NCBI GenBank assembly: GCA_903813345.2
Contig: CAIIXF020000006.1
Location: 19,287,936-19,351,935 of the forward strand
Length of the DNA stretch: 64,000 nucleotides
Origin: Owenia fusiformis
Taxonomy: Eukaryota > Annelida > Polychaeta > Sabellida > Oweniidae
Direction of reading: 5' to 3'
The position numbers and the translations under genes were made by a program. Positions 1-12,600 of this stretch are shown here, in pieces. A model generated the notes under the pieces. The model did no database searches, was not told the origin of the DNA, and saw nothing but the letters and a program-made list of their open reading frames with translations. Positions within the stretch are counted from its first letter, which is position 1. Each line of letters begins with the position of its first letter.

Positions 1-2179
1 GTGCTTAACTGTAATTCACACTTTCAGACATGCTGTTTCACAAAGTTTTGCTATGACTATTTCTATGGAATTGGGTTTGTATCTAAAATCGAAGTGTTGT
101 TCATACCAATGCGGTTTTGTTTATGTATGTTTACAGACTTTTTATGACTCCGTAACAATAAATCATGCAAACATAATTCAAAATGTGTTGGTGTATTTCG
201 AGCCATCCTGTGGCCTGTATAAAATTTCTTTTTATTTATAGTTATAAAAATGATATTACATAATATTATACAATAACAATACTATTACATCACAATATTA
301 ACAAAGTCAAATAATTTTTTTTGGCTGATAAGAGCCTTACATAATTGTATGGAATAGTAGCGCTGGTGACGTTGAACAAAATAGTATAAAATATTATTAA
401 CAGCTTATCGCCTAAATATAAAGTAAGTTTCTTTGTGCTTGAGTATCTGTATAGTAAGTGAACGTTGAAGATACAGCAGCAAAGGTAATATAGTACAAGT
501 GAAAGTGAAACCTACTTTTTCATTGGTTACAGTTCGACATAAAATAATTTAAGTTTGCATACTGCCTCTTAAATATTATTTGTTTCCAATATTGCATTTG
601 TTCTCAGTCATAGTTGTTCCTGTTTACATTAAATCAGTGCCCTTTAGTTCATAAGTTAGAAAGGTTTTGCTTTTCTTGAATTTTCGATGATAGATTGTCC
701 GATTGTTTTCGATAGGAGTGATGTTCACTTCCAGGAGGGTTCCATTCGTACCAATGATTGGTTCCAGTTTGCTCTCATTCCCATTGATTATAGTTTCCTT
801 CTGTTTAAACTCCACTTAGTAACACAATAGAATGAGCTGTGGTTTATTTTTAAGAATGTCCGGTTATATCAAAAGGAATGTACTTCTTTAACAAAATGTC
901 GGAACATCGAAGGTACGATTTTTCTTTTTTCCTTATTTCACACGTTGTAGGCAGAATTCCCACGACATTTTTATCAGTTTTTTCAAGCAAACTTGCTTAT
1001 TTCCCTTATTTCCCATATTTTACACGACTTTTACATGGCAAATATGTTTAATAATTAAATTAAAAATATGATGTTTAAATTGAAAAGTGTCCAGTTAAAA
1101 TGAGAATTCTCTGTTGTTCTGTTGTATTCAGGGTCATATGCTGCCATTCTAGAAAGGTAAGATATTTATCTTGGGCCACTGGTTCAAGAATTGTCCTAAA
1201 AATGGCAGGCAAGCTTGCTCAGCATCTTTAACAAAGCAAGGGAAAATATGCCCAATTACTTACTTACTTACTCTGAATTGTGGCAGAACATTTTGGTTCG
1301 ACCAAGTTTTTTTGTATATAAAGCCGTCAACTAAATTATTGGCATTTACTAATTCGGTAGCTGAGGTTTGTTTCTGATATAATAGAATGAACAATCGATC
1401 ATATTTTGCCTCAGTGTATTATGGCATCATGGACAAATTGTGAACGAAATACCATGTGAATCGGAGAGTTGATCATGCTTGTATTGGGATCAATGGGTAT
1501 TACTTACTTATTTCAAAATTCCATCCCTCTTTGTTGAAGTAATTCAACTGTGAAATAAGATTTTAATCTTGGAGATCAGTACTGTACACTGGCCCAGTAC
1601 AATTTCAGTTTGACTGTGCTGGATATTGAAATGCACTAGCTAAGTTCCTGAAAAATTTGCCGTTAGATCAGGGATTGGGATGTTGGGGATTTGATAACGT
1701 TGATCGCGCCCTTGGTATTTTTCTTACATGTTGATCTCTCCTGGCTCATGTTCTTACATTCGTACAAAATACCGAGAGGCATTGTGCTCAAATTAACTTA
1801 GGAGGAGTGAATCAAAGAATATGGCAGGCCAGTCAGTCTTATATTTTGAATTCAAAGAGAGTAGAGACTAAACCCCAAACTGTAATTACGGCCATCATGA
1901 AAATAACTTAATTATCAATCTACAAGCATAGATCCGTCTAATATATTCTCCAAGCATTAAACTGATACGTGTAGGAGGGAATTGAAAAATAGATCAGATG
2001 CACTTGGAGAGCATGGTAATAGTTGTTATCGGTCTGTTGCTAGATGCTATAGTTGCTAACACCAACATATCTTTATTTAAATCGCGACACAATAAGTGCA
2101 AATGAAGTTCCCGTGATAAAGTGCGCAAATCGATAAACGCTTTTTATGTATTTATATTTTTAATCGCAACAATAAGTAA
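1..2179. other. No gene recognised
   Basis: AT-rich sequence with only short chance open frames. I see no splice-bounded exon, no terminal inverted repeat and no clear tandem repeat apart from a small TTAC run near 1258. It is probably intergenic or intronic. Confidence 0.5.
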
Positions 2180-2957
2180 ACATTGATTATACACGAAAAT
2201 GTACAATACACTGCAGAACATCGTTATAAATTAGATGATGCCTTATTTAAGGATTTTATTGTGATGGGTCACGAGGAAGATAATATTTTACAGTGTATAA
2301 TGTTTGAAATGCAATTATAAACACTCAGCAAACATCGTGAGCCAACATCTAGAGGAGCGGGAAATGAGAAGCATACGGAAGCTTGGTGGCGTACTTAGTG
2401 GAAACGCGATCTACAACGGCAAACACACAATCATTACTAAAATATGTCATTGACTTTAAAATGTGTTAAAGGTTCTTAGTATTCTCAATTCTCACAGGAC
2501 AGTATCTCAGACACATCTAATGATTACTCTTGAAAGCATCAAAACAGATAACGTCAGATTTAAGCCTATTCCGTCTCCAGGTACATGGTAGACATATGAC
2601 AGAAGAACGGGAGAAATAATCGATGCTTCTGTGGAAAAGGAATTCCTAGATTACGACTGGCTTAGATTTAGATTTCATAATAGTTTAATGGATTTCTGAA
2701 TCACAAAATCACGAGCTTTGCTATCAGTTTCTTGAATCGCTCATCACGATTTAATGATATCCAGTGTGGGGTACGAGGAGTTGAAATGGTAGATAAACCA
2801 GTACGTTTTCGACATAAATCGCATGAGAATAACAATGGATGTTTTGTCTGAATATAAGCTGAACTTTTTCGATAAAACCTTTGATTCTGTTTGGAAGATA
2901 AGCATGCAGAATCATATACAAACTGTGCCATTTGAAGAAACACAAAGGTACCATTAG
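2180..2957 (+). pseudogene. Possible decayed coding relic, unknown family
   Basis: Two + strand frames read like old protein with stops. Frame A (2180-2440) is 86 codons with internal stops at 2318 and 2396; it includes the run AEHRYKLDDALFKDF. Frame B (2520-2957) is 145 codons before its final stop, with internal stops at 2589, 2697, 2733 and 2790; it includes YDRRTGEIIDASVEKEF and DKTFDSVWK. The charged and aromatic composition differs from the Leu/Ile/Phe/Lys-rich chance frames elsewhere in the window. I do not recognise the family. It could be a remnant of a retroelement or of an integrated DNA element, or chance. This rests on composition only. Confidence 0.22.
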
Positions 2958-4825
2958 TTACCCTTTCCGAGAGTGTGATATTTGTTCTTCAAAAACAGCT
3001 TTATCTGCAATTCCAATCCCGGGGTAAGCATTACAATCCAAAGAATTTGAACAGACTCACGGAAGAGCGTATATGAGAATCCTTGGTGTCAGAAAAATAA
3101 AATCATAACGGATACATTTATCAGGCAACATTGAGAATGTTCACTAATGAAGACTAATTGATGAAGAACCTATGGGATTTTCTTAGTTCATCATCTGCAT
3201 TCACCGTCGGAACCACTGGAGCGGGAAAGTGCATCTTTCTGGCATATAACGTAAACAATTCCGAACGTAATAAATTATTGATATAGTTATCATCCGATGG
3301 TAGACACATTGTATTAAAACAATATAGAATAACGCACAATCAATTTGATTTAGTAATACGTTCAACAACCTAACATCCATCATATGTTTTAATATCATAC
3401 TTGAAAATGTTGTTATTAAAACTCCAGCATTGCTCCAGGCCGACTCAATAAAATTCATTCCGCCGTACTAGTCTTTAAATCGATCTCGACAACAGACGTT
3501 GTGATCTAAATTATAAGATAAGTACGTATGCTCTAATCAATAATGGTATAAAAGGGTTCTTTTCCACCATGTACAAAGTGTAAATGGAATATTTGCCTCA
3601 AAAGTGTACAATTGGCACACATTTTCAAAAATATCGAAACTAATCATTGTACCATATTGTTTTTCTATTCATTAGAAAATTGACTTCAAATTAGCATATT
3701 ATTCGATATTCTACAACAGACAGCTGTGCATCGTAAAACATATAAAAATATTACACTTAAATAGTGTTCATGTAGCTTATGTGTTATAGTTATTAAGATT
3801 CTATCAGCAAAGACAGGAAACATATAAGATTGCACTTTGGATATTATAGACGATTGCTCGAATTAAGTATAATCGAATATGCTTATTGCACATATTTTGA
3901 GTGAAAACAGGGATGACATATAATTTCTCTTTCATCTATTTTTATGAAAACAAGATGTTACAGGAATCAATTTGACGACCTTGGGTAAATTACACGTCAC
4001 TTCAACTATACGAAATATAATACGTAAAGACGCTTGTAGAATGAGAGAAGTGCGTACGTTTATTACCAACAGTCGAAGACATCATATTTAATAAGAAAGA
4101 ATACGATACGTAGAAGCTGCGTGCCACTTCAAAGATTGAAAGTGGCAAAAAGAATAGGTTCTTCACAGAAGTTGAATTAAAACTGATACATTTACAAGAA
4201 GTAAAATAAACTTATGGGTAATTTTACATCGATTTATAGGAATGCTGCTGATTCTTAAAAAAGTAAAACAGAAGTACGCAGCTTATTAATACGTTCCTGC
4301 TTTTCTACAAGGGGAAAGAAGTGTCACTTTAATATATATCACAATCAATTAACGTCAATTAACAATAATTGGAGAGGCTATACTCAAACTGGCAAGACAA
4401 TTAGAATTTCGTATTTTGACTATTATGTGATGTCAAACCGAAACTACTATACTCCTAGGCCTCTTCTGGCAGATTCATTACGTAGATCTTGATTGCCCGT
4501 GAAATGGTTTATCATTTCTGAAATTATACACTCGGGGTAGAGCTTTTACTATTATTCAAAAAAGGGAAACGAGTTCGATAAGAACGCTGCATTTACGCAT
4601 TCAACATTACGCATTTACGGAACATACCTGAGCCAAACACCAAGCTCAACAAGTGTCACTTTCGCCGGACACGTCGAAATAACGTGAATTATCAGTTGAT
4701 ATCGACATTATACAATCCTCCTAATATTATTCATATATAGACTATGGAAGATACACAAATATTCAGCACATCGCATTTTAACCGATGATATCGTCCTTTG
4801 ATACTAACTTGTGTTCTCGATGCAG
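2958..4825. other. No confident feature
   Basis: No inverted or tandem repeat is obvious. A 41-codon + frame at 3161-3286 contains a P-loop-like GTTGAGKC, treated under findings. Other protein-like scraps (for example 4020-4090) are too short to call. Confidence 0.4.
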
Positions 4826-4927
4826 GCGCTGTACAGCCGCCAAACCACATCTAGCGTGGCGGTTACCAGTCAGGTGACTTCGGAGGAAACCTGTGTCATC
4901 CGGGTACATAATCAAACAACAACTGAG
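4826..4927 (+). CDS. Internal coding exon of an unrecognised gene
   Basis: A 102-bp segment, exactly 34 codons, is open on the + strand between a splice acceptor (TTCTCGATGCAG just before 4826) and a consensus donor (GAG then GTGAGT at 4928). Both flanking introns would be phase 0. The peptide begins ALYSRQTTSSVAVTSQVTSE and ends CVIRVHNQTTTE; it is Ser/Thr-rich with one Cys. The exon is clearly more GC-rich than the DNA on either side, which supports coding. It has no start codon, so it must be an internal exon. No partner exon was found in the next 30 kb, so the rest of the gene is either far away behind long introns or outside the window. Family unknown. Confidence 0.55.
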
Positions 4928-5079
4928 GTGAGTATATTTATTTGTTAGTTTGCTGGTTGTTTTGCATTGATACTCTTTTCAATGCAAATGCATACCTGAA
5001 GGCTTTGTAAGGTTTACAGCAGAGAAAGCATTAATTTACTTGATATGTAAAAACAGGAGATGTTATGTTTCCCAAGATA

Positions 5080-5944
5080 CACTCCCCTCCATAAGTTTGG
5101 CAACCTTTTTCCCCCATTGAACTACGTGTTAAAGCCTCTTTACCTTTGAATTTTTATTTACTTAACCTGCGATGAAAATACTTATACTATTGATGGAAAC
5201 GTAATTTGACTTTAATTCCAATATCTCCAAATTTTCTCATTTTTTTCCTCAATTACAATAGGTCGAAAATTGATGATCGAAAATGAACGAAAATCGACAT
5301 TCCCATGTTAACCAATGGGAAATGGTAGGTTTGCCGCAAGTCATATGACAGAATATCCATCCATCCGAGTCCTTGCAAAAATACGAGTTAGACAGGCAAT
5401 TGAATTTGCTAACTTTATTTAACAAAAATCGATATGTTTCTTCAGGTTCAACAAAGTTATAGGGCTTTAAAGTCAAAATTGTTTTTCAAAAAACTTCTCC
5501 CATTGAAATAACACAGGAGGCGAAAAATTATTTTCAAACATGAGTTTAAAGCGCAGTAACTTTAATATTCATCAAATAAACTAAACACTTAGTGTTAAAA
5601 AAAGTTAGACAATTCAATTTTCTATATAAAATATTTTTTGGTGAATCTTTTACTGAAAAGATATCCTCATTTCTGATTGGCCAAGAACCCTCCATTTCCC
5701 ATTGGATTACATGGGAATGACGATTTTCAAAAATTCATCAAATTTATCATCAATTGCCGACCTATTGTAATTGAGGAAAAAAATTGAGAAAATTTGGAGG
5801 TATTGAAAATAAAGTAAACTTACGTTTCCATCAATATTATAAGTTATTTCATCGCCAGTTAAGTAAATAAAAATTCAAACGTAAAGAGGCTTTAACACGT
5901 AGTTCAATGGGGAAAAAAGGTTGCCAAACTTATGGAGGGGAGTG
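5080..5944. mobile_element. Foldback DNA element, family A copy 1 (865 bp)
   Basis: The ends are inverted copies: CACTCCCCTCCATAAGTTTG at the left and its near-complement at the right, and similarity between arms continues inward for about 430 bp per arm, so the whole element folds on itself. It is flanked by TA on both sides (5078-5079, 5945-5946), as for Tc1/mariner-type insertion. It has no transposase and is non-autonomous. A second copy lies at 16853-17704 in the opposite arrangement. Open frames inside it are by-products of the repeat. Confidence 0.85.
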
Positions 5945-6591
5945 TATGTTGTGTTTATGTTTTGTTATTTCGTAAAGAGAAGGCCACTCTGGAGTCAGCC
6001 TAGTATTCCTCTGTCTTCATTTCCTGTTTGCTCGTTTGCAGACAAAAAGGGCAATGCCCGATAGTGCTCAATTTCTGTAATCCAATTTCCTTTGCTTTTG
6101 TTTGTGTAATCAAGGAAATATCTTCCAATAATATATTTCAATTATCATATGTAGTACTTTTTCATAATACAGTATGTAAAAGACTAAAATGATATTTTAA
6201 CCAGGATTACTTTTACTTCAATATTGAGTCTTACCCAAAATAGGGCAATCGTAATCCAGCTACCAAATCAGAATTCAGTCAGAATATCATGCCTGCATGT
6301 AAGCATCTGTTATTTATTTCATATTCAACCTCACCAGAGAGACAACGGATACTTTAAGGGTCATCAAGTTATTGTCAGTATGAAGCATCGTTATCATCCC
6401 ATCGAACAGACATTATTTGCAAAACAAACCAATCCGTTATTATTTCTTTAATTTCGCCGTGACAATATTGTGCAGTTGATTTTTCATTCAAATCAAACCT
6501 GAATAAGAAGGTCAATTATCCTACACTTAGTGTACTAAATGTATGATAACACTAAAAAATAAATTTGATATTTATTGGCAAAATGAATAAC

Positions 6592-6688
6592 CGGAGGATA
6601 TCGTGATGATATACTCCGGGCGGAGGATATCATGACGATATACTCCGGAAAACCAAATATGCGGAGGATATTGTGACGATATACTCCG
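6592..6688. repeat. Three 27-bp palindromes, unit 1
   Basis: Near-perfect palindromes of the form CGGAGGATATCGTGA..., ending CGATATACTCCG, lie at 6592-6618, 6621-6647 and 6662-6688. The second set in unit 2 is at 7011-7037, 7040-7066 and 7081-7107 with the same spacing. They could be protein binding sites or subterminal repeats. Confidence 0.8.
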
Positions 6689-7010
6689 CTTGTTGATTTC
6701 CCGCCAAATTGACTCTATTTGGCATGAAATTCGTTCTGCAATGATATCATAATTTAGTACACTCCTTTTAAGGGTAGGATAATAAGAACATCCTATGATT
6801 TTTCAGAATATCATTTTAATCTACTCGGTGATATTGATATATGCACTCGGCGTTAGCTTTGGTCTCTCGTGCAGATATCAATATCACCTCGTAGATAAAA
6901 ATGATATTCCTCAAAATCATAGGATATCCTATAATTATCCTATACTTAGTGTACTAAATGTATACTAACATTAAAAAATAAATTTGATATTTATTGGCAA
7001 AATGAATAAC

Positions 7011-7107
7011 CGGAGGATATCGTAACGATATACTCCGGGCGGAGGATATCGTGACGATATACTCCGGAAAACCCAATATACGGAGGATATTGTGACGATA
7101 TACTCCG
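7011..7107. repeat. Three 27-bp palindromes, unit 2
   Basis: Second copy of the palindrome triplet, with the 29- and 41-bp start-to-start spacings of unit 1 preserved. Confidence 0.8.
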
Positions 7108-7351
7108 CTTGTTGATTTCCCGCCAAATTGACTCTATTTGGCATGGAATTCATTTGTTAATGATATTATACATTTAGTACACTCCTTGAAAATGTAGGAT
7201 GATAAGAACATACTATGATTTTTCACAGAATATAATTTTAATCTACTCGATGATATTTATATATGCACTCGTTCGCTTTGCTCTCTCGTGCAGATATCAA
7301 TATCACCTCGTAGATAAAAATGATATTCCTCAAAATCATAGGATATCCTAT

Positions 7352-8637
7352 AAATAACACTTGTCCCTTTCGGATGAAAAACCTTATAAAATCTTGAAAA
7401 TTCTAGCAAACGTCCATTTAAGATAATTCGAATTGTGGCCGTTAAGCAATTATGACGTCATAAATACATATGGTCAATTGAACAAAATGTGAAAATTTCA
7501 TGGGATTCTGGTTATCATTTCAAACGTTATCCTAATTTCAACGAACCGGTAACGTGTAAAGTGTTACGTCTTACTCTACGTATTTTACGATGTTGGGGTA
7601 GTTTTAAATTTAAAAATATGGTATATCACATCAAACTTTCCGAGGAATAACAGTATCACTGAAATGCGCATAAAAAACTTCAAAATGATATGTAAAACAT
7701 GCCTAGCTTTTTACTTAGGTGGGTATTAACGTTTAAAGGTGACATTAGCCCGTATTTCATGAATTGTCCCCAGGCCCGTGCACGTCAGAATGCGATTTTG
7801 TTGAAGTTTTGCCTACTTCATATTACACTTTCTTATGACAATTTGGCTTGTGAGCGACCATAGTGGCTATTTTTATGTGTGTTATTTGACGATTTTTGCT
7901 ATAACTAAAAGGTATTAGAAGGATTTTGTAAAAATGGCAGCCATGGCTGTTCGATGGGATTTGCTACGCTTTGGTTTTGCTGTCTAGTTTATCTTATTCA
8001 GAGGCTAAAGAGGGGGAGAAACCCCAGGGTTCAAAGATGACATACGCTTATGTAAATCTGAGATGACATCCTCGCTGATTGGTTTAGCGAGTCAATCGTT
8101 GATTGGTTTAAAACTAGGTCAATTTGAAAACTTTGAAAACCAAGATGGAGGGTAAGTACTTCCGGGAAAGGAGGTAGGCGAAGGAAGAAATCGTACGTCA
8201 CCCTCTTAGAGGGTACTAATATGTGAAAATGTGAAATTTAATGCTATAGCGTAATGGCTGTAAGCCTGTTGTAGATTATATTTCAGACATAATATACGTC
8301 TCACAGATCTATCATAAATCCACTTGTAAACAAATCTTAAACGTTTTGTTTTACTATTTGATGTCTCCGAGGGAAGATAAGTTGCATTGTCACATCACTG
8401 TGTGGCAGGAATCAATACACAATTGATTTAGGTTTGGAGTACAAACGTAAATAGCAACTACTATTTCTTGGTATGACTCACAAATATGAAGAATCTGTAG
8501 CACACTTTAGCGCAGCAACATTTGAACCAATGTTTTAGTAGGTGAAAATTCGACTTCAAATAATTTAATGAAAATTATTTGAACCCTTTCTCTATATGAA
8601 CAGATAGATTTTAATGCATATAACAAGGGGTTTGGCC
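7352..8637. other. No confident gene; possible promoter-like stretch near 8077
   Basis: Mostly featureless. At 8077-8084 and 8101-8108 the sequence GATTGGTT (an inverted CCAAT box) occurs twice, 44-68 bp before an ATG at 8145 that is followed by a good splice donor; see findings. Confidence 0.35.
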
Positions 8638-8717
8638 TACCCTTTGCATTCGTTCGACTTCACTTCTTAAAATAGAGCTTCGCCTTCAGTTTATAACCAG
8701 ACTCTGCGCTCAGGGGA
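8638..8717. mobile_element. Ultra-short inverted-repeat element, family B copy 1 (80 bp)
   Basis: Starts TACCCTTTGCATTCG and ends GCGCTCAGGGGA. It is flanked by an exact 9-bp direct repeat GGTTTGGCC (8629-8637 and 8718-8726), read as a target-site duplication. A homologous 73-bp copy at 58430-58502 has its own, different 9-bp duplication, which supports real transposition. It has no coding capacity. Confidence 0.72.
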
Positions 8718-8726
8718 GGTTTGGCC

Positions 8727-9671
8727 ATCCGTTTCCATAGTTAGTCGTGGACTCCGTGTGTCCCAAGTTGTCGACAAATGTCATTTCGTGTTGCATTATG
8801 GTGCCCAAAACGTAAAAGGAGGGATGGCCTTTGATCGGACCAAAACCCCATCTTCATCGAAAGATAAATTGAACTTCTATTATTTGATCCATGGCAGATC
8901 ATTATAGGAAACAAAATGGATGGTCCAAAATTTTGTAAGATGGTGGAACATTTGCACAAGACGAAAATGGGGACGCTGAAGAGGAAATTAATAATTATGA
9001 GGTCCTTTTGTGCCACCTCTAAGTTAAAAGTCCTATCTTATACATGGCGGAGTACCTGTTTCAGTGTAAATGAGTATAACCTGTCCTCAAAATCCGAGTT
9101 TAACCGGTTATGAAAGACACGGTCATTTAAAAATGAAAAGATCAATATATGCATTATTATTGTAGAAAGTACTGCTAAACTGGACCATTTCCCCAAATCG
9201 CAGTTCATGGAAATCCATGTTGGGCGATTTATAGGCAGATTTCTCTTTCCTGAGAGGATCCGTGTATAAATGGTCATGGCTCCGATTGTAGCACATGCCA
9301 CATCTTTAAAACTTTGAAGAAATTGTATTTTTAGATGGAAAGGCTAGATCAATTAATATGTTGACAATAAACGCATAGCTTTAGTTATATATAATATATT
9401 GTAACAAATTGTGCAACACTACGTTTTGCTGTACAAAAAAACTAATTGAAATAGCTTGAAATCAATGAATTGTTCAATTCAATATAACAAGCAATCGCTT
9501 GCTTAAAATGACTTCGACGATTGACAATTTCTACGTCTTTAGTCTTAGAAAAATAAATGGAAAGTGTTACAAGTATGAATAAAAGAAGAATATACTTTAT
9601 AGGCTAGTCTGTTTACAAAAGTAAAGCTGGGTGAAATGTGAAATTCGGATTATGAGGGCCGGTTTGAAAGA
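8727..9671. other. No confident gene
   Basis: Open frames of 65-91 codons occur on both strands around 8741-9301, but none resembles a known family and they overlap each other. I see no repeat structure. Confidence 0.4.
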
Positions 9672-12600
9672 AATTATGGTCCCCTGGGGATTATGGTCCC
9701 CTTAAAGGCCCTTACTGGCCCTGATTGTGGATACGATAAGGGAAAGAGTTGTATTTAGGTCACCATAAAAATCAATGGAAAGTAGGACCATAATTTGATA
9801 GGACCTCCTACCCTTTTACACCTGTTATACTAATTCACTGTGGAACAGTTACTCCGTGTTATAGTTCATTTTTGCAACCTTTTTTTAGATTGAGTTAAAA
9901 TAAACAGGCTTCGATCTCAATTGAAACTTCTTGTTGCCGAACTAATGAGAAAATTGAATGTTTGACGCCAATGTCACTTGAACCATACTACGTATAATCA
10001 ATCCACCCCGCATAGTGCGAATTTCAATTTGCAATTTCATATAAAGATGTCATTTGATATAGACAGGTTCCAATTCAAATAATTCAAGTTTTTGAGGCAT
10101 TTTTTAGAAAAAGCAACAGACCTATTTTTACTAGATCAGTTTTTCATGCTGATAAAGATATTAAAAGATGACAGCTCAACGGGGTGGTCACGACACTAAA
10201 TCTTGGCATTTTTAACCCCCTAGGAAAATATTCTAGGGGGTACTATGAAACTAGTTCATAACTCAAAGGATATATGAGCTATTGTTCTGAGTTGTACACC
10301 ATACATTGCTAGTACAAATATGACTACTATCCTAAAGTTATGGGTTGATACCCTTATTGGTCTCAGAAAAATACAAAAAACAGGAAAAAGATACGCAATT
10401 TCTGTCTTGCCAATTTTATATTTGTAGCTTCAAGCACAATATGAGAGGTTTAACAGCTCATAGTAGTATTCTAAAAACATTTCCAAGCTATGTGTGGTAT
10501 TGTAATACATCTATTTTAGTTATGAAGTACTATTTTGTAATTTTAATATGACTTTATAGTGCCCTATCCCTGGAAAATTGAAGAAAGTGGATGTGGTGAA
10601 TTTTATCATTTTGCAGCATTAAGTTAGAAACATGTATTGATAGACACCAAATCAATAAATTCATACCATCATCAAATGTTAGGTGACATTCTAATTCATT
10701 TATTACTAGAATATAGGACTTAAGATATTTTATATGTAAGTTTTCAATTAAGTACATGTATCATAATGAAATCTAGTGTAATCACATACTAGAGAGGTTG
10801 GCATACAGTCTGGACATTGACATAAAGTCTAAACATTATAATCATCAATTGATCTCATTTGAGCAACTAGACTATGGTGGTCATCATGCACAAGTAATGT
10901 ACAGTAGAACCTGCTAAGTGGAACACCTCCGTAAGTGGAACACCTCCCAAGTGGAACGCCTTTTCAAAGTCCCGTTTTAAAAACCCATTGACTTAATGTT
11001 AATTGAACCTCTGTAAGTGGAACACCTCTAAACTTGAACAGTGAAAACCCCATATTGAAAAATTAACCTGCTAAGTGGAACAGTCAATTTCCATAGATTT
11101 CAATATTGATATATGTAAACAGAATTAATCTCCTTCAATGATATCTGGGTATGAAAACAGGTAATACTGTGATAATTGGCAAATTAGGATCTTAATGGAT
11201 TAACCTCCTGTAGAGGTCAACATGAGATGCAACCAATAATTAATTTGATAATCAGCAAATTAGGATTTCATAAGATTTTCATTCAGAAAATTGGATTAAC
11301 CTCCTGTAGAACTGGACACGTGATGCTACCACTAATTAATATCCCTTGCTGTTTGTTTCAAACTTAATAAGTAAGATTAAAAAGGTCATTTAAAAACAAT
11401 TGAATTATTAGCAGTAGGAACAAGTCTTTAAAACTTAATTGCCTAATCCTTGTACCTGAGACTGGCACAATTAGGAGGATTAAGAATGTCAGAAAACATT
11501 TTTGGCAGAATGAGGAGGATTAAGAATGTCAGATACCTTTTCGAGTAAAATAAATGGATTATTAATGGTATATACCTGCCCTGTATTGAAGGGAGAATCA
11601 TATTTCCAATGATACATATAAATCCTATATTTGATCTTGTATGTTCCCTGTGAACCCAAAACCTCCGTGTGGAACACCTTCTTAGTGGAACGCTTTGTGG
11701 CAGAATGGAGAGTGTTCCACTTACACAGGTTCTACTGTATTTACATAATAATGTTATAAAGGAGCATGTAGGTTATCGCAAACAACTTCAGACAATTCTA
11801 ACTTGAATTATGAATATATTCTGACCATGAACATGGGTATATCTTTTAGATCTATTCATTATCTTCAAGAAAAGTAAATATAATGATTAATCAGACCTCA
11901 GTGATATTAAAGGGAATGGCCCAATCAACATACTTTTTACTAAAAATGTTGACCTAATTTTTACCAAAGATGCAACCTTTAATTATATTGTTGAATGCAT
12001 AGCTTTGAGACATGTTCTATTTCCTAAGAGGAAAAGTGGATTGCTCCAGGGACTTTAAAGACACTGATGACCAAAATGAACTGAAACCAATGGATAGCAT
12101 GAATTTTTCAAAGGGGAAATAACATGGGGAACACTAATCTTAGGGGAATTCAGTTTTCTTTTCAAGAGCTATTTGATACATTAAAATAAAGAATAGTAAT
12201 GCATTAAACATTAATAAAATGATAGCATTTTTGGTGAAAATGAGGTCAACAACTTTGAAAAAATATATTGATGGGTTGGTTGATTGCTAGTGTAATATCT
12301 CCGAGTCCGATTGACTTTATTATCCCTGTATACCTGTCTTCATGGTCAGAAAATAGTCATAATCAAAGATATAACTGTCTGAAATTGTTTGTGATAACTT
12401 ACCTGAACCTTTCCAGGTCAAATCAGGAGTGACAAAATTATTTCCACCAAATTTTTGACATGTCTTCAAATACGATAATATTTTCTTCATAAGATAGAGT
12501 GTCACTTGTGAAATTTATTGATTGACCTGAGATCGTACCATATCTTTATGACATAGAAGCGAAATAGCCATATTGAACTTTAATGATGTTTGTTTAATTG

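Larger units (their letters stand above)
6515..7351. repeat. 418-bp tandem duplication with hairpins
   Basis: Unit 1 (6515-6932) and unit 2 (6933-7351) are nearly identical. Each unit holds, in order: an inverted repeat whose ends read TTATCCTACacTTA and a complementary sequence (6517 to 6783 in unit 1); three 27-bp palindromes; and a second hairpin of about 140 bp (6787-6930) with arms reading CATCCTATGATTTT and its complement. The unit looks like a compound of two miniature inverted-repeat elements that was duplicated once. Confidence 0.85.

Noticed and set aside
6592-7107. CRISPR-like array of palindromic repeats
   Set aside because: Only three repeats per set, spacers of 2 and 14 bases, the sets are part of a larger duplication, and the genome is eukaryotic.
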